This document shows positions 1 through 12,218 of a stretch of 64,000 nt of DNA, piece by piece (within the stretch, counting starts at the first letter, position 1; each line of letters opens with the position of its first letter). The stretch is from Physcomitrium patens (lineage: Eukaryota; Streptophyta; Bryopsida; Funariales; Funariaceae). The DNA lies in the NCBI RefSeq assembly GCF_000002425.4, contig NC_037262.1:2610080-2674079 (forward strand), in the 5' to 3' direction. The notes below the pieces were generated by a model that was given only the letters and a program-made list of their open reading frames with translations, ran no database searches and had not been told where the DNA came from. A program made the translations under genes and the position numbers.

Positions 1-2429
1 AATTAAGATAAAAAAAACGTGAGGAAGGACAGCAAGTGCTTACACACCCAGTGGCAGTAAATCGACAACACAGTGTATTGCACCCAAGCACAAGCATACA
101 CAACGAACAGAAAAACCATCCAGCAAATGTTGAAACGATACCATGAAAAGTGGTGTGTGGACTCCTCAAAGATGACTGAATGTTGCAGTACGTGAGGAGG
201 AGACTTCTTCTTCTTCTTCTTCTTCATGCTTAGCAGTGAACTTGGCTACTGCATGAACCAACTCTGTCTTTCATAAACTGTGTCGATTTCTTATCGTCGG
301 AGTACTTGCAGTTTGTGATAGAATTCTAGTCATTCAACCAGATTCAAGCTACTTAACCATTGTGGTGCATTTCATACGAGAAACTTAACTCACTGATATT
401 GTGAAGCTGTTCATGCACACTCTTGCACGTTCTGCTACTCCCTCAGAAAGCAGAACCTGTGGAAGAATGGTCCCAAAAAATGTTGTATAGACATTGAAAT
501 GAGGCAACAATTAAAGCTGGGTTCTGAATAAGAGAACACTTAACATGAATAAGAAACTCTAGCAAACAGGTAATGTTTTTTTTTTTTTTTTTTTTTTTTT
601 TTTGGGGTTAGTGTCTGTTGAGAGCTCTTGTGGGTGCCATTAGTGGCGTTGAGAATATATAAATAAAATGTTAATATTGAAAAACATGGGAAGGAAAAAG
701 GAAATGAGGACGAAGTGGACTACATTGTTGGATTTTAAACATATTATCTCTCCACACATATGTATATATCTTAAAATTTTCAACATAAAATAAATTACAT
801 TAAGCTCTTAAGAAATGTAGACAAAAAGTAAAATAGAGAATACAAAAGTTAATACTTTTTTTTTATAAAAATTATATGGTGTTTCCCAAATTGGGTTAAT
901 TTTGTCTCCTTCAAATGTCTGAACAATATAATGTTTCTAATTTTTTAGAAATCGTTAGACAGACACCCCTTTTTATTGTGTGGATAAATATGTACACACA
1001 GTAATATACTTTCTACTTGAATATTTTTGATGATCATGTTATTATTATTAATATACTTTCTACTTGAATATTTTTGATGATCATGTTATTATTATTAATA
1101 TACTTTCTACTTGAAATTTTTTTATGATCATGTTATTATTATTATTAAGAAAGATAATGAAAAAAAATGTAGAAATAAAAATATAAGCTGGTTATTTATT
1201 TTTGTGATTATGATAAATATCAAAAATTAAAATGGAGACTAACTTTTTATTATTTATTTTCAAAATATATATTTATTGAATTTATAATTTTATTTCTATT
1301 ATAAAATATAAAAATAGTTTTAATGATAGAAAACTTAGAGACATATTATCTTGTTAAAATCAATATTTGTCATTTGTAAATATCTTTTAAAAATTATTAA
1401 AATTCTAAATAATCTTTCTTTATCTAATGCACCTTTTTAAATAAAAATTTCTAAATAAACTAAAAATGAACAATTTTAAAGTAGATAAGTCAATTTCTAG
1501 ATTGCATTTGAAAAAAAAGATTTATATTTGTCTATAAAAATCTTTTCTATTTGATTATATTGATGGATAATATAATTTAATATAATAACAATTGATTATT
1601 TAAATAAACTCTATTGACATAATTTGCATGTATTGCAAAAAATACATGATTTTTATATACTTTTGAAGTTATTTTTTCTCATAAAAATTAATTAATTTTT
1701 AAATAACACCTTCTTTATTGTAAATTTTTTAAAATATTGTGATTCTTTTATATTATTATAAATAATATATATAAATAATAAATCTATAGAATTTATGTGT
1801 TGTAAAATTCAGTTATCATATTTTATATTTTTCTTGTTTATATTTATGAATATTTTAAGTATTAAAAGATGTATCTAAAAATATAACACATTATAGAAAT
1901 TTAAGTATTTTAATATTAAAATGGCTCAAGTCATGATGCTAAATTTTAAACCTATTTTAATTGGAGTCAAATTTTATTAGATTAAACTTTAATTTTTAAA
2001 ATTAACAATATATAAATTATTGTCTAGTCTTGTCATAATCTTCAATTTTTAAAGTAAAATATTTCATAATAAATAAATTTTAAAAATTAATTTGTACAAT
2101 AGAATCTTCAAATATTTTTATTTTTTAAAAGTAGTTAAGAGCTTTATTAAAGAATATAAAAAATATTCTTGAATGGATCTTATTTTATTCTAAAAATAGA
2201 TTTTAGGCAACAACATGGTCTATTCCAATTTGCATAGCCCTATTATTATATTTACAAATTATTCTTGTAAATTAAGTTTTTCATAATTATTAAAGAAATA
2301 AACGTAAAGCTTTAATTAATTTGAACATCCAAATCTATAATCTACTTAAACATAAAAGATGTTAGGCTTCTTTTAGGAGCCATAATAGCATTTTTATTTC
2401 TTCTATACTCTACTCTTATATTGTTGGTG

Positions 2430-2464
<35 letters not shown>

Positions 2465-4200
2465 TTTATAATTTTTAGCTTTAAAAAATACATAAAATTG
2501 GTTTCATTTAGAAAAGATCAAGAAATCTCGTACATCAAAACAATGGCAAAAACAACTCTGATTATCTTAATATGTTTTTGATACTAATTACTTGTTTATG
2601 TTTTATAATTTTTTATTTTTTTCTTCTTTAATCAATTATTTAAAATGGTAATATTTCCTTAAAATGGTCTATTAAAAGGTCTTTAAATAATTTATTAAGA
2701 AGCAATAGTCAAACTCTTATAAGAATCTAGTAATCTCATTACTGAATTTATTAGTTTATTAGTTTTTTCTTTTTTTCTTTTTTTTTTTCTTTTTTTAAAC
2801 TATAATATTATGGTAGTACATATGTTTTGTAAGTATTTTGATTTGAATAACCTAAGCTAACACATCTTCAACTTCATTAAACTTACATTCAAATGACATA
2901 TATCTAATAAAAAAAATAATAGAAATATTTCTACTTTAACAAATATAACATAGTCATTTTATGCTTTTGTTTATCATTTACAAAAAGTGGTGTAAGAAAA
3001 GTTCTTGTGATACAACTTTGTATTAATAATTCCAATTTTATTTTATTTTATTTTATTTTATTTTTAAAATTATTTTAAATTACAGTAGTTTATTGTTATT
3101 TTTGATTTTATATCAATTGATGAAATACTCAGTCATTATTAATCTTCAAAAGATTCAACCTAATGAATATTCTATTACAAGATTTTTTGAAAAAAAATGT
3201 GGATCCATAATCTTTTGGGAAAAAAATAAAGCTAAACCAAAAAAGAAAAGATAAGACATATGCAAGAAATTGTTAGAGTAGCATAATAGAGTTTTTTACA
3301 AACTCTATACTTATCCTTTTATATGGAATAAGAATTTGATTATAAAAACACAATATAATAACAACATAGAATGGTGATAGAGTATTGAAATAAAAAAAAA
3401 TAAACATGATTAGATCTAACCATAATTTTTTTTTTTTTCACTTATTAGCCACTAATCATTTTAGTCCCCTTTGCCAACAAGCAAATTAGTATTAAAAAAA
3501 TCTTCAATAAAACTTTGCAAATATATACACACACAAATCCAAACACAAATCCAAACACATTGATTCTACATTTCAAAATCATCAAAAACACACAGCGAAT
3601 CTTTTCTATTTTTATCTTATACAATCCATCAAGGACCAAAATAAGCAACACCTATTAATAATCATACACCGATCTTAAATTAAAAGATTTAAACTCAGGC
3701 GTCCTCTCCGAGAGGGGCAGAGCGAAAGTTCGATTCTCAGTGTATACATCACTTACTCTCCACGCGACGACGGAGGAGCGAATCTTTTCGAAACTGGGCG
3801 AGCAAGAGTTCGAATCCCGTTGGTTGCAACTGCTCGCCTGCGCCACACCCCGTGAAGCCGGCGTAGCTCGTATGGCGATGAAGTGACAGCGTTGCCTCGC
3901 TCCGCTGAGAGCAGCTGATGATCCTTGGCAATCTGCACATTTCGTGATATATTCGCCGCTGTAGATTTGTCATCGGGGCCTGACTGTTCAGAATCACAAT
4001 CTACAGAGGCCACCTGTTGCATTGCTGCAAGCGCCGGTGTTTTCAACGCAGAATCGCGCATTGTCTGTGAAAGTTGTGCTGTTGTGAGAGGATAGCAATG
4101 CTTATTCGAGTGGGAGAGGGCAGCTTAGTGAGTTTCGATTAGGGTTTTCGCTTCGTAGGTTGATGATCAGGCCCAGCTGGAGACAGGAAATGAAGAGCTG
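1..4200. other. AT-rich intergenic DNA, no gene seen
   Basis: No reading frame here has coding character. The stretch is very AT-rich up to about 3660, with homopolymer and simple repeats (T-run 577-603, ATT run about 2430-2462, TTTTA run about 3031-3064) and a 47-bp tandem repeat listed separately. From about 3680 the base composition becomes balanced, which probably marks the promoter and 5' untranslated region of the KNL2 gene that follows. Old transposon remnants are possible in the AT-rich part, but no domain could be read. Confidence 0.7.
1002..1145. repeat. Tandem repeat, three copies of 47 bp
   Basis: The unit beginning taatatactttctacttga starts at 1002, 1049 and 1096, giving an exact 47-bp period. 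Copies one and two are almost identical. The third has small changes in the T-run and a longer ATT tail. Each copy ends in an ATT microsatellite. No function is suggested. Confidence 0.85.
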
Positions 4201-4315
4201 GGAGGTGGTGTGATGTGGGAGATTGGTGATTTGTGCAATTGAACTGGTGGGATGGAGTTGGGGGAGATTTGATGAGAGGGGTTTAGGGTTTACGAGGAGA
4301 ATTGGGGTCGTTGCG

Positions 4316-7300
4316 ATGTCGTGTCAATTGCAATCCGAGGTGGAGGGCTCGCTTTCCGAGTTTGTACACTTCCCTTCGGCAAGCACAGTTGTTGAGCTCC
4401 AGGGATACCACGGAAGGATGGGAGCGGTGCCTCCTCTTTCGTCTGCCTCAAGGGCACACACTCCCAGACCACCTTTCTTGCACGATGGAAGAAGCAGGCC
4501 ACATTATATGCATGGTGGGGAGTTCGAAATGCCAGATTATGATTATGTTGCGCGCAGACACAGCTATGGTGATCACCTAAGATTGGATTCCGGCACTTTA
4601 TTAGAGCGCTTATTGCTGCAAGAGCAGCAGAAGGCGCTGCAGATGGCGAGCCTCGTGCATTCACAAACTTCTGGGTGTCTTTCCGGATGCCATTCGTACT
4701 GGTTAAGTCAAAAGAGGCTGAATTATAAGGACTCCGATGATCGGCTAGCGGAGGATCGGAGACGTTGTTCTCGTAATTTTGGCGAGCTGCTTTCTAGGTC
4801 TGTGAATCCAGGTGCGAAAGCGGACACTATGGAATTCGCAGATGGAAGGTTCCGGCAGCCGCGTCCTGTAGAATCGATTGGGGGAGTAGGAGAACGTAGT
4901 GAAACCAGGAACTCTTTCGCTGAGGCAGAGCTCGAGCGCTTGATCTGCCAGGTACTTGGTCGCTGCCCCCACCTGCCGTCGAGGAAAAATCACTCAGTTG
5001 ATAGAGGAAATAAGTTGACCTCTGTCGCAAATTCAATCTTGATTCTCCTACTCAATGTGGTAGGAATAGTCGCAGTTTTTTTATTTTCAAATATCTTTCT
5101 CACCTCTCCTTTTCTTTTGCAATGCACAGCGACATGCTTTGCCGCAAATCCTGTAGTTTAGCGCTCTGGGAATTAGAATGGGTAGTTGTTGCTCCAACGT
5201 TAAATAGTCCTGTTGGATGTATAATTGGAATGCGCTTGTATGTTTAGGATATGACGCACTGATTGAATCTAGTACATGCTGCTGATTGCAGACTGCAACT
5301 ACTTCGAGGTTTTTTCACATCGTAGAGAATTAGGGGGATCCTGGTGATACACACGCGATTTCCACTACTTCACTCTTATCGGAATTATAGATTTCGTAAT
5401 CCCCACAAGAAGTCGACTCGTCCTGTTAAAGAATAAATAGCGTGTTCGTAGTATACGAAACTGGGGTGGGTCGAAGATTCGTAGTCTTTTATTTGGTTTC
5501 AGGCGATCTGAAAGATATGAGTATGAAGTAGGTTGGTTGCTTGAACAACAATCAAACATTTGAATGTGACAAGACCGACTGATGGTGTCGAAGCTGCTCT
5601 TAACTTCCAGGGTAGACGAACATCATATCTAGTTTCCCACCCAGCGCTTTCAGATTCACAAGCAAGCCACCACATGCTCGATCAACAGCCTCATGTTGGA
5701 GCACAAGAGAGTTCTGCGCCAATGAATGGCTTTAGCGATGCTGATGCTAGAGTTCGACAAAGATGGTCTTGTCAACGACAGGCTTACTCGGGAGATGGCG
5801 CTGAGGAAAATTGCTGGCAGAGAGCAACTAAGTCTGTGTCAAGGGTTGGGCCAGCAAATCCAAGATTGCAGGTCTGTATCATCAAAGTGATTTTCATTTT
5901 ATTTTGTCTAAGGCATTCTTTGGCAACTATGATCTCTGGCCATTCGATTGGAGTCGGAGACCTTAATGAGGTTTAGTGGCCTGTGTAGTAGAGCTATTAG
6001 CATTGTTTCGCAATTCATGAATGCATGGACGGTTCCGATCAGTTGTGTTTATATTGAACGTGAGAAACAAGGATCAAATATTGAAGTGCGTTTCTATGAT
6101 TCATAAGCAAGAAAATTTATTCATTGTCTTCATGTCTTGTCTGCTCTCAATGGTTTCGCAGGACCGCGTGTCTTTGTCGGGTAGAGCAACAGGGCTATTG
6201 CCTACAGCTTTGGCCGAAACCCCTCATAGACCAGTCGTAGATTCCGGTCGCTCAACGCAGAGTACGCACACAGCTTCTCAAAATCCTCTTGGGATACCCG
6301 AGAACTCTTTGGAACCTTCTTACCAGGACAATGCAGTCCAGGAGGCGGCCACAGAGCGATTGATCACCCAAGGCCCGGTCTCGTTAACTGGCTGGTATAT
6401 CATCAAGGTTGAAATTACCAATGTTGGCAGGTAATTACTCCTTTTCTATTGTATTTCATTCAAGAAAATGAATTCACTTGATTAATCCATTCCTTGAAAA
6501 GGAAACAGGGCGCAAAATTCATTGCTTCTCTACTTCGAATGTTTCTCACAACATATGTTAGTGATGTGCAAATTTTCTGACTTGTCGTGTTTTTGTTATC
6601 CCGATCAGGGTGGTCGAGACAAAAATTGCTGTAGGGGGTCGGCTCTTACAGAATGGAGAGCATGTCAAAACCAGGTGTATTGTGAATCGTGTGGATTTTC
6701 ATCAGGTTGTTACGGAGGACGATATTGAAGTTTCTCTAGAGGGTAGCATGGACCTGGGGACTTCGATTGCAAACGGCTTCGCCCCTGGAATTGTTCAGTG
6801 CTTATCGAATGGTGGGTGCAGGAGCAGATTTGTCGTGGTAGGCATAATGTGCAGTCCGAGGAACTGCAAAATTTTGCACCCTTTGTGCATTGGTACATCC
6901 CTGTGTAGTTCATTGCGAAGGATCTCATGTTGCTCATGTGTGAATGAGACCCTTGTTTTCTATCGGCAGGTTTTCCCTACATGTGGAAGCAACTTTTGAG
7001 GGTGAGAACTGTTGGGTTGTCTTCTAGCTTGGCCGTAAGCGAGAGTATTGGAGGTCTTCATCCAGAAGCCTCTAAATGTGCCTCAGAGGACGAGAGTCAG
7101 GGTTTCGTTGATCTGAAAACCTCTGGAGTAATTCCAAAGGATATCTCAAACAGTTTAAAGCATTGCGAGAGTAACAGCCCTGTAGGTAAGATTTTTACAC
7201 CCTTCAGTTTATTTTCGTTAGTGTCTCGTGCCTTCCTTGCACCATGTGAGCTGCGAGTAATCGTTTCACAATGTCTTTATTTTCATTTAATGTGCTCAGA

Positions 7301-9604
7301 GTGATTCATTGTAGTCGAGTTTTCCACAAGTACATGTATCGTAGTCATGACGAGGTGCTTCTGATGCAGCCGGTGTGAATGAGGAGGTTTCTGTGTGTAT
7401 TACATCAGATGGAGTTGAGACAAAAGGAGTGGAAACAGAGGCAGTGGTCGTTACTTGGGCTGAAGCCTCAAACGCGTTTGATAGCGAACCAACAGAGCTA
7501 GAGGGGTTGGTCTCTGCTAGCTTTGAGACATCAAAGCTAGTTGGAATGGGGGCAATGAATTCAAAGGTAGCGGCCAGTGCAAGATTTGATGCAGCAAATG
7601 CAGTTGGAAGAGAGGTGGTTGAACCAGGAGGAGCGGCTACTGTACGAGCCGAAATGTCTAATTCAGTTGAGAGAGAAGCAGTGGAGCGAGAGAGAGTGGC
7701 CACTGCAAGGACCATTTCATCTAATGCAATTGATGAGAGCAATTCTCACGATATTACTCGTCCAACCAGCTGGGATTTTGTTCCAGGCAACGAAGCACCT
7801 GTCTCTGAATCTCTTTCAAAAGAAGCTGAGAGTGGATCGGTTTTAGATACGGCCTTTGTTACAGCACGAAGGGGTCGCAAGAATAAGAAAGGTTCTGCAC
7901 AACCTGTTCGCAGTAGCAGACGGCATCAACAACAACAGTCAAGATCGACGAAATTATTGCAAACTCTGGTGGATTCTTCAGGCACTGCTCAAGTTGAACA
8001 GTTCACATCTGGTGTGGAGGTTACTAAAGAGATGTTTGGAGAGGAGGAACCTCGTAAAGTTGCCCTAGATTTTGAGCAAGACGCAACTGGAAGTAAAGAA
8101 TTAACCACGATTAATAGTATTATTGAAGAAGTTTTGAATGATTTGCAGCAAGAGGATTTTGAAACTATAAATCAAGGTATCTGGGGTTTCTCTGAGTCAA
8201 AACTTGTACTTAGAAAGATTCTGATGATTAAGATTAGTGATGCCGATTCCAGTAATTTTGGTGAAGGATTAGCTTGTTATCAAGCCATTAATAAATCTGG
8301 GAACACAGTGTAGTCAGCTAATGTCGAGTATTCCATTATGGTGGATGTCAGGTGGAGATCTTAAGGCAGGTTGTTCGAGTATTTCTGCTCAACGGCAACC
8401 AACGGAAATGAAAAAATCAGGCCAGGTTCAAGATGTTGCTGTGAACTTGTTGAAAGACAGGTATGGTGTTGAGGCCCTTAAGTTGAACGAGAAAGGAGCT
8501 ACCGAGGATGTGTTGGAAAGTGCAAAGGATAAAGAGACAACCTCTGCAGCCCTCCTCGAGTTGGAGAGTGAGAAGATTGAAGAGGTTACTCCTGCAGCTC
8601 CTTCCAAGTTGGGAAGTGAGGAGATGGAGGAATCAGCTCCTGTAACTCCTCCCGAGTTGCTTCTGAGCAAGGTGCAGTCGCGAGTCCATTTTCATGATAA
8701 ACTTAGCTTTGAAGCTTTGCCACAAGCAAGCGAGGAATTACTGTTTCCCGAGGTCAATGTCCGTATAACACGGTCCTTAAAACGGCGACTGAGACAACCT
8801 GCGATTACAGATGCAAAACGATCAAGAAGACTTTCAAAACCAGAAGGCCAAAGTGCGAAATCTGTTACCTATCTCAGCTCTCCCCTTGAAGAGGGCCCAA
8901 GTACGGAACCAAATTCCAACCCTTCGGCTTCTCACCATGAGAACTTAACTTTGGAACCAATTTCCGATCCCGCGACACCCCTCCAAGAGGCGGTGAATGA
9001 GTTCTATCTTAGAGGACGACATCCTTACTCGAGTAGTGCAAAGGTTTCTAGGTGCTCAAATTGCAAGCGTCCATGCTCACCTCAGGCAATGGTCGACTAT
9101 AAAACCAGTGTTGTGAGCTCAAAAGCAACTACTGAGCTCGTGGTGGAGAGAGCACTGAAGATGGAGCAGGAAGATTGTTCACCGTTGGAATTTCAGAACC
9201 CTGCAAAAACCTGTGGGACTACTTCATTGCCCGACAAAGACAAATCGGGAACCTCTTCTGGGAAACGTCGAAGTCATCACCCAAAGAAAGTCAAGTCTGC
9301 TAGCCAGCCTGCTAAAGGAACAATGACTAGGAGATCAAAGCTGGACGATTCAGGTGAGGGATCCAGTGCGGGTTGCAACCCAGTTTCAAGCAAGCGAAAT
9401 AATCGTCGAACATCCATAATCCCCCCTCCACTTCCTCCTCCCCGTGTGGAAAACGGGTTGAAGAGTAAGGTTCCTGAAGCTTTCGGTTTGAAAACGTCTC
9501 GGTCAGGGCGGCTGCTGGTTCCTCCGCTCGCGTATTGGCGAAGCCAGACCATTGAATATGACAAAGACGGTGGAATTATTGCAATTTTTGACGGATTTCA
9601 ATAA
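4316..9604 (+). CDS. KNL2: KNL2-type centromere protein (SANTA domain plus CENPC-k motif)
   Basis: Likely homologue of KINETOCHORE NULL2, the plant counterpart of M18BP1, which acts in the nucleus at centromeres to license loading of the histone variant CENH3. Model: exons 4316-4951, 5611-5871, 6162-6430, 6609-6811, 6970-7185, 7370-8176 and 8352-9604. They join in phase to 1214 residues. The SANTA domain covers residues about 370-467 across exons 3-5, opening with GPVSLTGWYIIKVEI and closing with GFPYMWKQLL. The last 37 residues (1178-1214) are a CENPC-k motif, SGRLLVPPLAYW then IEYDKDG, known to bind centromeric nucleosomes. Between the two lies a long, disordered, charged region. An in-frame ATG-like codon at 4223 could extend the N-terminus, but 4316 is the first convincing ATG. 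Exon 7 could also start at 8370 (18 nt shorter, same frame). Domain assignment is firm. Exon 1-2 limits and the 8177-8351 intron are inferred. Confidence 0.85.
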
Positions 9605-10107
9605 AATCCGGCCGATACTGGGTGTTTTAATTTCACCCCTCCTCAAGAGAAACGTGCAAAGAGGATACAAGAGGAACTTTGCAAGGCTGCAGGAACAGTC
9701 TTAAAATGGAAACAATAGAGCTACCTATGGAGACGTGACTAAGGATGTTGCAAGTCTAAAACTCGTGCAAATTTTGGATTCAGTGTCTAGTCTCGTTTTC
9801 TGAAATTTCTGCACATCCCTCGTTTGTAGTTCCATTGAGGTATATGCTCAAATCGATCTTGTGCTACGGCTGTGGATCCTCGAAAAATAAAGTAATCTAT
9901 TCTTGGTCGTCGTGTGGCCCGGTGTGTTCTGGTGGCCTTTTACTTTGGCAGCTGTCTAGAATTGTTAAGAAGCCTAATTATAAGGAGCCTGTGCGGAGAA
10001 TGTATAAAGGGGGGGGGGGGTGTGTCTAGAGCATTGCGTAGTCTGGTATGGTTTGGTGTGGTGGTGGGGCAGCTCTTGCTATCGCTGGCCTCGCATCAAG
10101 CGAAACC
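9605..10107. other. KNL2 3' end and zinc-finger gene promoter
   Basis: This 0.5-kb spacer separates two same-strand genes. A possible polyadenylation signal AATAAA lies at 9886-9891, about 280 bp past the KNL2 stop. A TATA-like element lies nearer the next gene. No further coding sequence is seen. Confidence 0.5.
10003..10020 (+). promoter_or_regulatory. TATA-like box followed by G-tract
   Basis: TATAAA at 10003-10008 runs straight into a homopolymer G-tract of about 12 bases. It lies about 100 bp upstream of the proposed start codon of the zinc-finger gene, a suitable distance for a core promoter with a short leader. This rests on position and motif only. Confidence 0.35.
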
Positions 10108-11755
10108 ATGGAGATGGCGATGGCGATGCTCCGTAGCGGCGGCGGCGGCGGCTCTCTTGAAGGTAAGATTTCGATCGCATGGTTTGTCCGTCCGTCTGGG
10201 AGATCAATCCGCTCATGATTCCTCATGCGATGCTTCGACGCGTTGACCCCCCTCGACGTGGACGCGCCGTACTACTTGAGGGCCCCGCCGGAAGCCTCAG
10301 CGTCAGCGAATCGCGTGCGAGAGAATACGTAATTTGTTTTTAAGTGTATTTTGTGTTTCATTCCTTTCTCTTTCTTTTAGCGATTGTCAACACCTAGAGA
10401 AGTGTCGCGTCGGGTCGCTTCGCGAAGCTTGTCGCGACCCACTGGTCCCCCCCCCCCCCCGAGACCCCTTTCAAGTTTAACTCTCAGGGTCCAACTTAAG
10501 CCTAGTTTATAGGATTCTAGAAGTTGGTCTAGACAACACCCATGGAAAGGTCGGTTAAGGCACCACCTCGCAACTCCTTCGCCGACACACAGTCTGAGTG
10601 TAGACTATTTGCATCCGGAAGGTACTATCGAGGGTTGATGTCGTGGTTGCGAGCTCTATCAAGCGCGCAAGTGATACGCGATGGATGTAATTTTAGGCAA
10701 GGGAGGTCCTAGTCTTAGCGCTAAGATCTGCCGTGCGGTGAAATGCAGCGCCGCAGCAGCAGCAGGATGAGCCGTTCAAGTGCAAATTCTGCGGCAGGTC
10801 TTTCCGAAAGCATCAAGCCCTCGGAGGTCACATGAATGCTCATCAGGAGGGTAATGTTTTGGCTACACCAGTCTTTCCGTTTTATCTTTTTAAGAGTTCC
10901 TTTTCTTCCTGGTATATATATATTTTTTTTTTCTAACCTTTCTTCGCAATTCAGCGAGGGACAGAGAAAAGCTGGAAAAACTGCATGACAGGTTGTGCCG
11001 ACCCAGGTATGCTTCGTCACATATCACGCATCACACATCACTCCGCTGTCTAATACTTACAGTTGAATCTCTCTCTCTCTCTCTATTTATACATACATAT
11101 ATATATATATGTGAATATATGAGTATATGAGGATATTTTTTTTAATATCTTGTATTTTCAGATTATTTCACTCTGAAAAACTTTACTAAATGTGGATGGA
11201 TTTTGTGTAGGATAAATGGAGCACCCCTGAAGCCATTGTACCCAGAAGTGGTAATCATATTAAAACAAAAAAGAAAAGAAAAAGAAGTAACACTTGATGT
11301 TAATAAGTAAAACCCCCTTCTAATATGCAATACCTAAAGAGCTCTTTTAACTCTTTTTCGATTATAAATATATTGCTAGTTTGATTCATGTTGTTTTTTC
11401 TGCACAGAATGACAACCATTATGGCCCAGCCAATGAGATGCCGCCATATCAGATGCCAGCTCAGATTTCCATAGGGTACCCACCAGATCCTCCTATGCGT
11501 GCCAGCCACAACCGCGAGGGTCCCATGTTCCCCACATACGCGAACGCGTACCCAACTGCTGTGCCCTACGGCGTCCCTTATCAAGCGGCGACACCCCTCC
11601 TGGACAATTCCATGCGGAATCCGCCGGCTCTGAGCCCCCAAGGCCCTCGTCATCCCCTGGAGCCAGTTCGAAGCCAGCATCGAGCCAGTGCTTCTTCTCC
11701 CTTTGAAGCAGAGAGTGATTTTCAGTTTGGAAGGTTTTTTTCCCAAGAGGACTAG
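10108..11755 (+). CDS. Single-finger C2H2 (QALGGH) zinc-finger protein
   Basis: Plant-type C2H2 zinc-finger protein, probably a nuclear transcription regulator. Model: exons 10108-10162, 10749-10850, 10955-11006, 11211-11250 and 11408-11755, joining in phase to 198 residues. The single finger is in exon 2 (FKCKFCGRSFRKHQALGGHMNAH, shown here as its parts: CKFC for the cysteines, QALGGH for the plant signature, HMNAH for the histidines). A basic, helical stretch (RDREKLEKLHDRL) follows in exon 3. The C-terminal exon is rich in Pro, Met and Tyr and looks disordered. A glycine run and a glutamine run precede the finger. No clear EAR repression motif is seen. Exons 3 and 4 are very short (52 and 40 bp). 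The first intron of 586 bp is GC-rich with C- and hairpin-forming tracts. The finger is certain. The first exon and microexons rest on splice consensus and phase. Confidence 0.75.
10412..10440. repeat. GC-rich hairpin in intron 1 of the zinc-finger gene
   Basis: The arms gggtcgc (10412-10418) and gcgaccc (10434-10440) are perfect inverted copies. The 15-nt loop begins with the palindrome ttcgcgaa. A C-tract of about 14 bases lies just downstream (about 10446-10460). The function is unknown. Confidence 0.5.
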
Positions 11756-12218
11756 TTGGAAATACAATCCTTCCTCAACGGGTCATTCGGCTCAACGTAA
11801 GAAGCAGAAGAAGATTGTACAAAAACAAAAACAAAAAAAAGAAAAAAAAAACACAAGTGTATGTAGACGTATCAGGACACAAGGTTGGAGAGTAGAATTA
11901 GCTGTACAGATATTGCATTGTGTATGGGTTGGGGGAAGCTCTGTTTCGGCTTGAGCCGTAGTTTCTTTTCTTTTCTTTTCTTTTCCCGTCACCGTGTTCC
12001 ACCTGCTACAAGATTTGGTGGCTTCACAGTTTTTAAAACTCGCTTTGTGTCGCACCATTATAGCAGGCTTGAGGACAGTACTAGTTGGGTGTATACAGAG
12101 GGGAGGAGGAGCCCAGTTGCTTGACTAGCCTACGGTACTTTGATGTTGTAGTAAAATAATCTATGGAATGATAGATGGTTTTGAGGAAATTCAATTTGCA
12201 GACATGGAGGGATGTGCT
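11756..12218. other. Shared 3' flank between convergent genes
   Basis: The zinc-finger gene (+) and G6PDH (-) end tail to tail only 463 bp apart, so this stretch must hold both 3' untranslated regions and both polyadenylation sites. It contains A-rich runs near 11822-11850 and a TTTTC repeat near 11965-11985. No coding sequence is recognised. Confidence 0.6.

Noticed and set aside
1-227. Minus-strand frame starting with a lysine run
   Set aside because: The run is a TTC/CTT microsatellite (about 208-225). The remainder has no coding character.
3700-3830. Functional tRNA gene
   Set aside because: B-box-like strings are present, but no acceptor stem pairing or A box at normal spacing could be found by eye.
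4290-5036. Several minus-strand reading frames opposite KNL2 exon 1
   Set aside because: They mirror the coding strand, lack splice support and show no motif. The plus-strand frame belongs to a multi-exon model with recognised domains.
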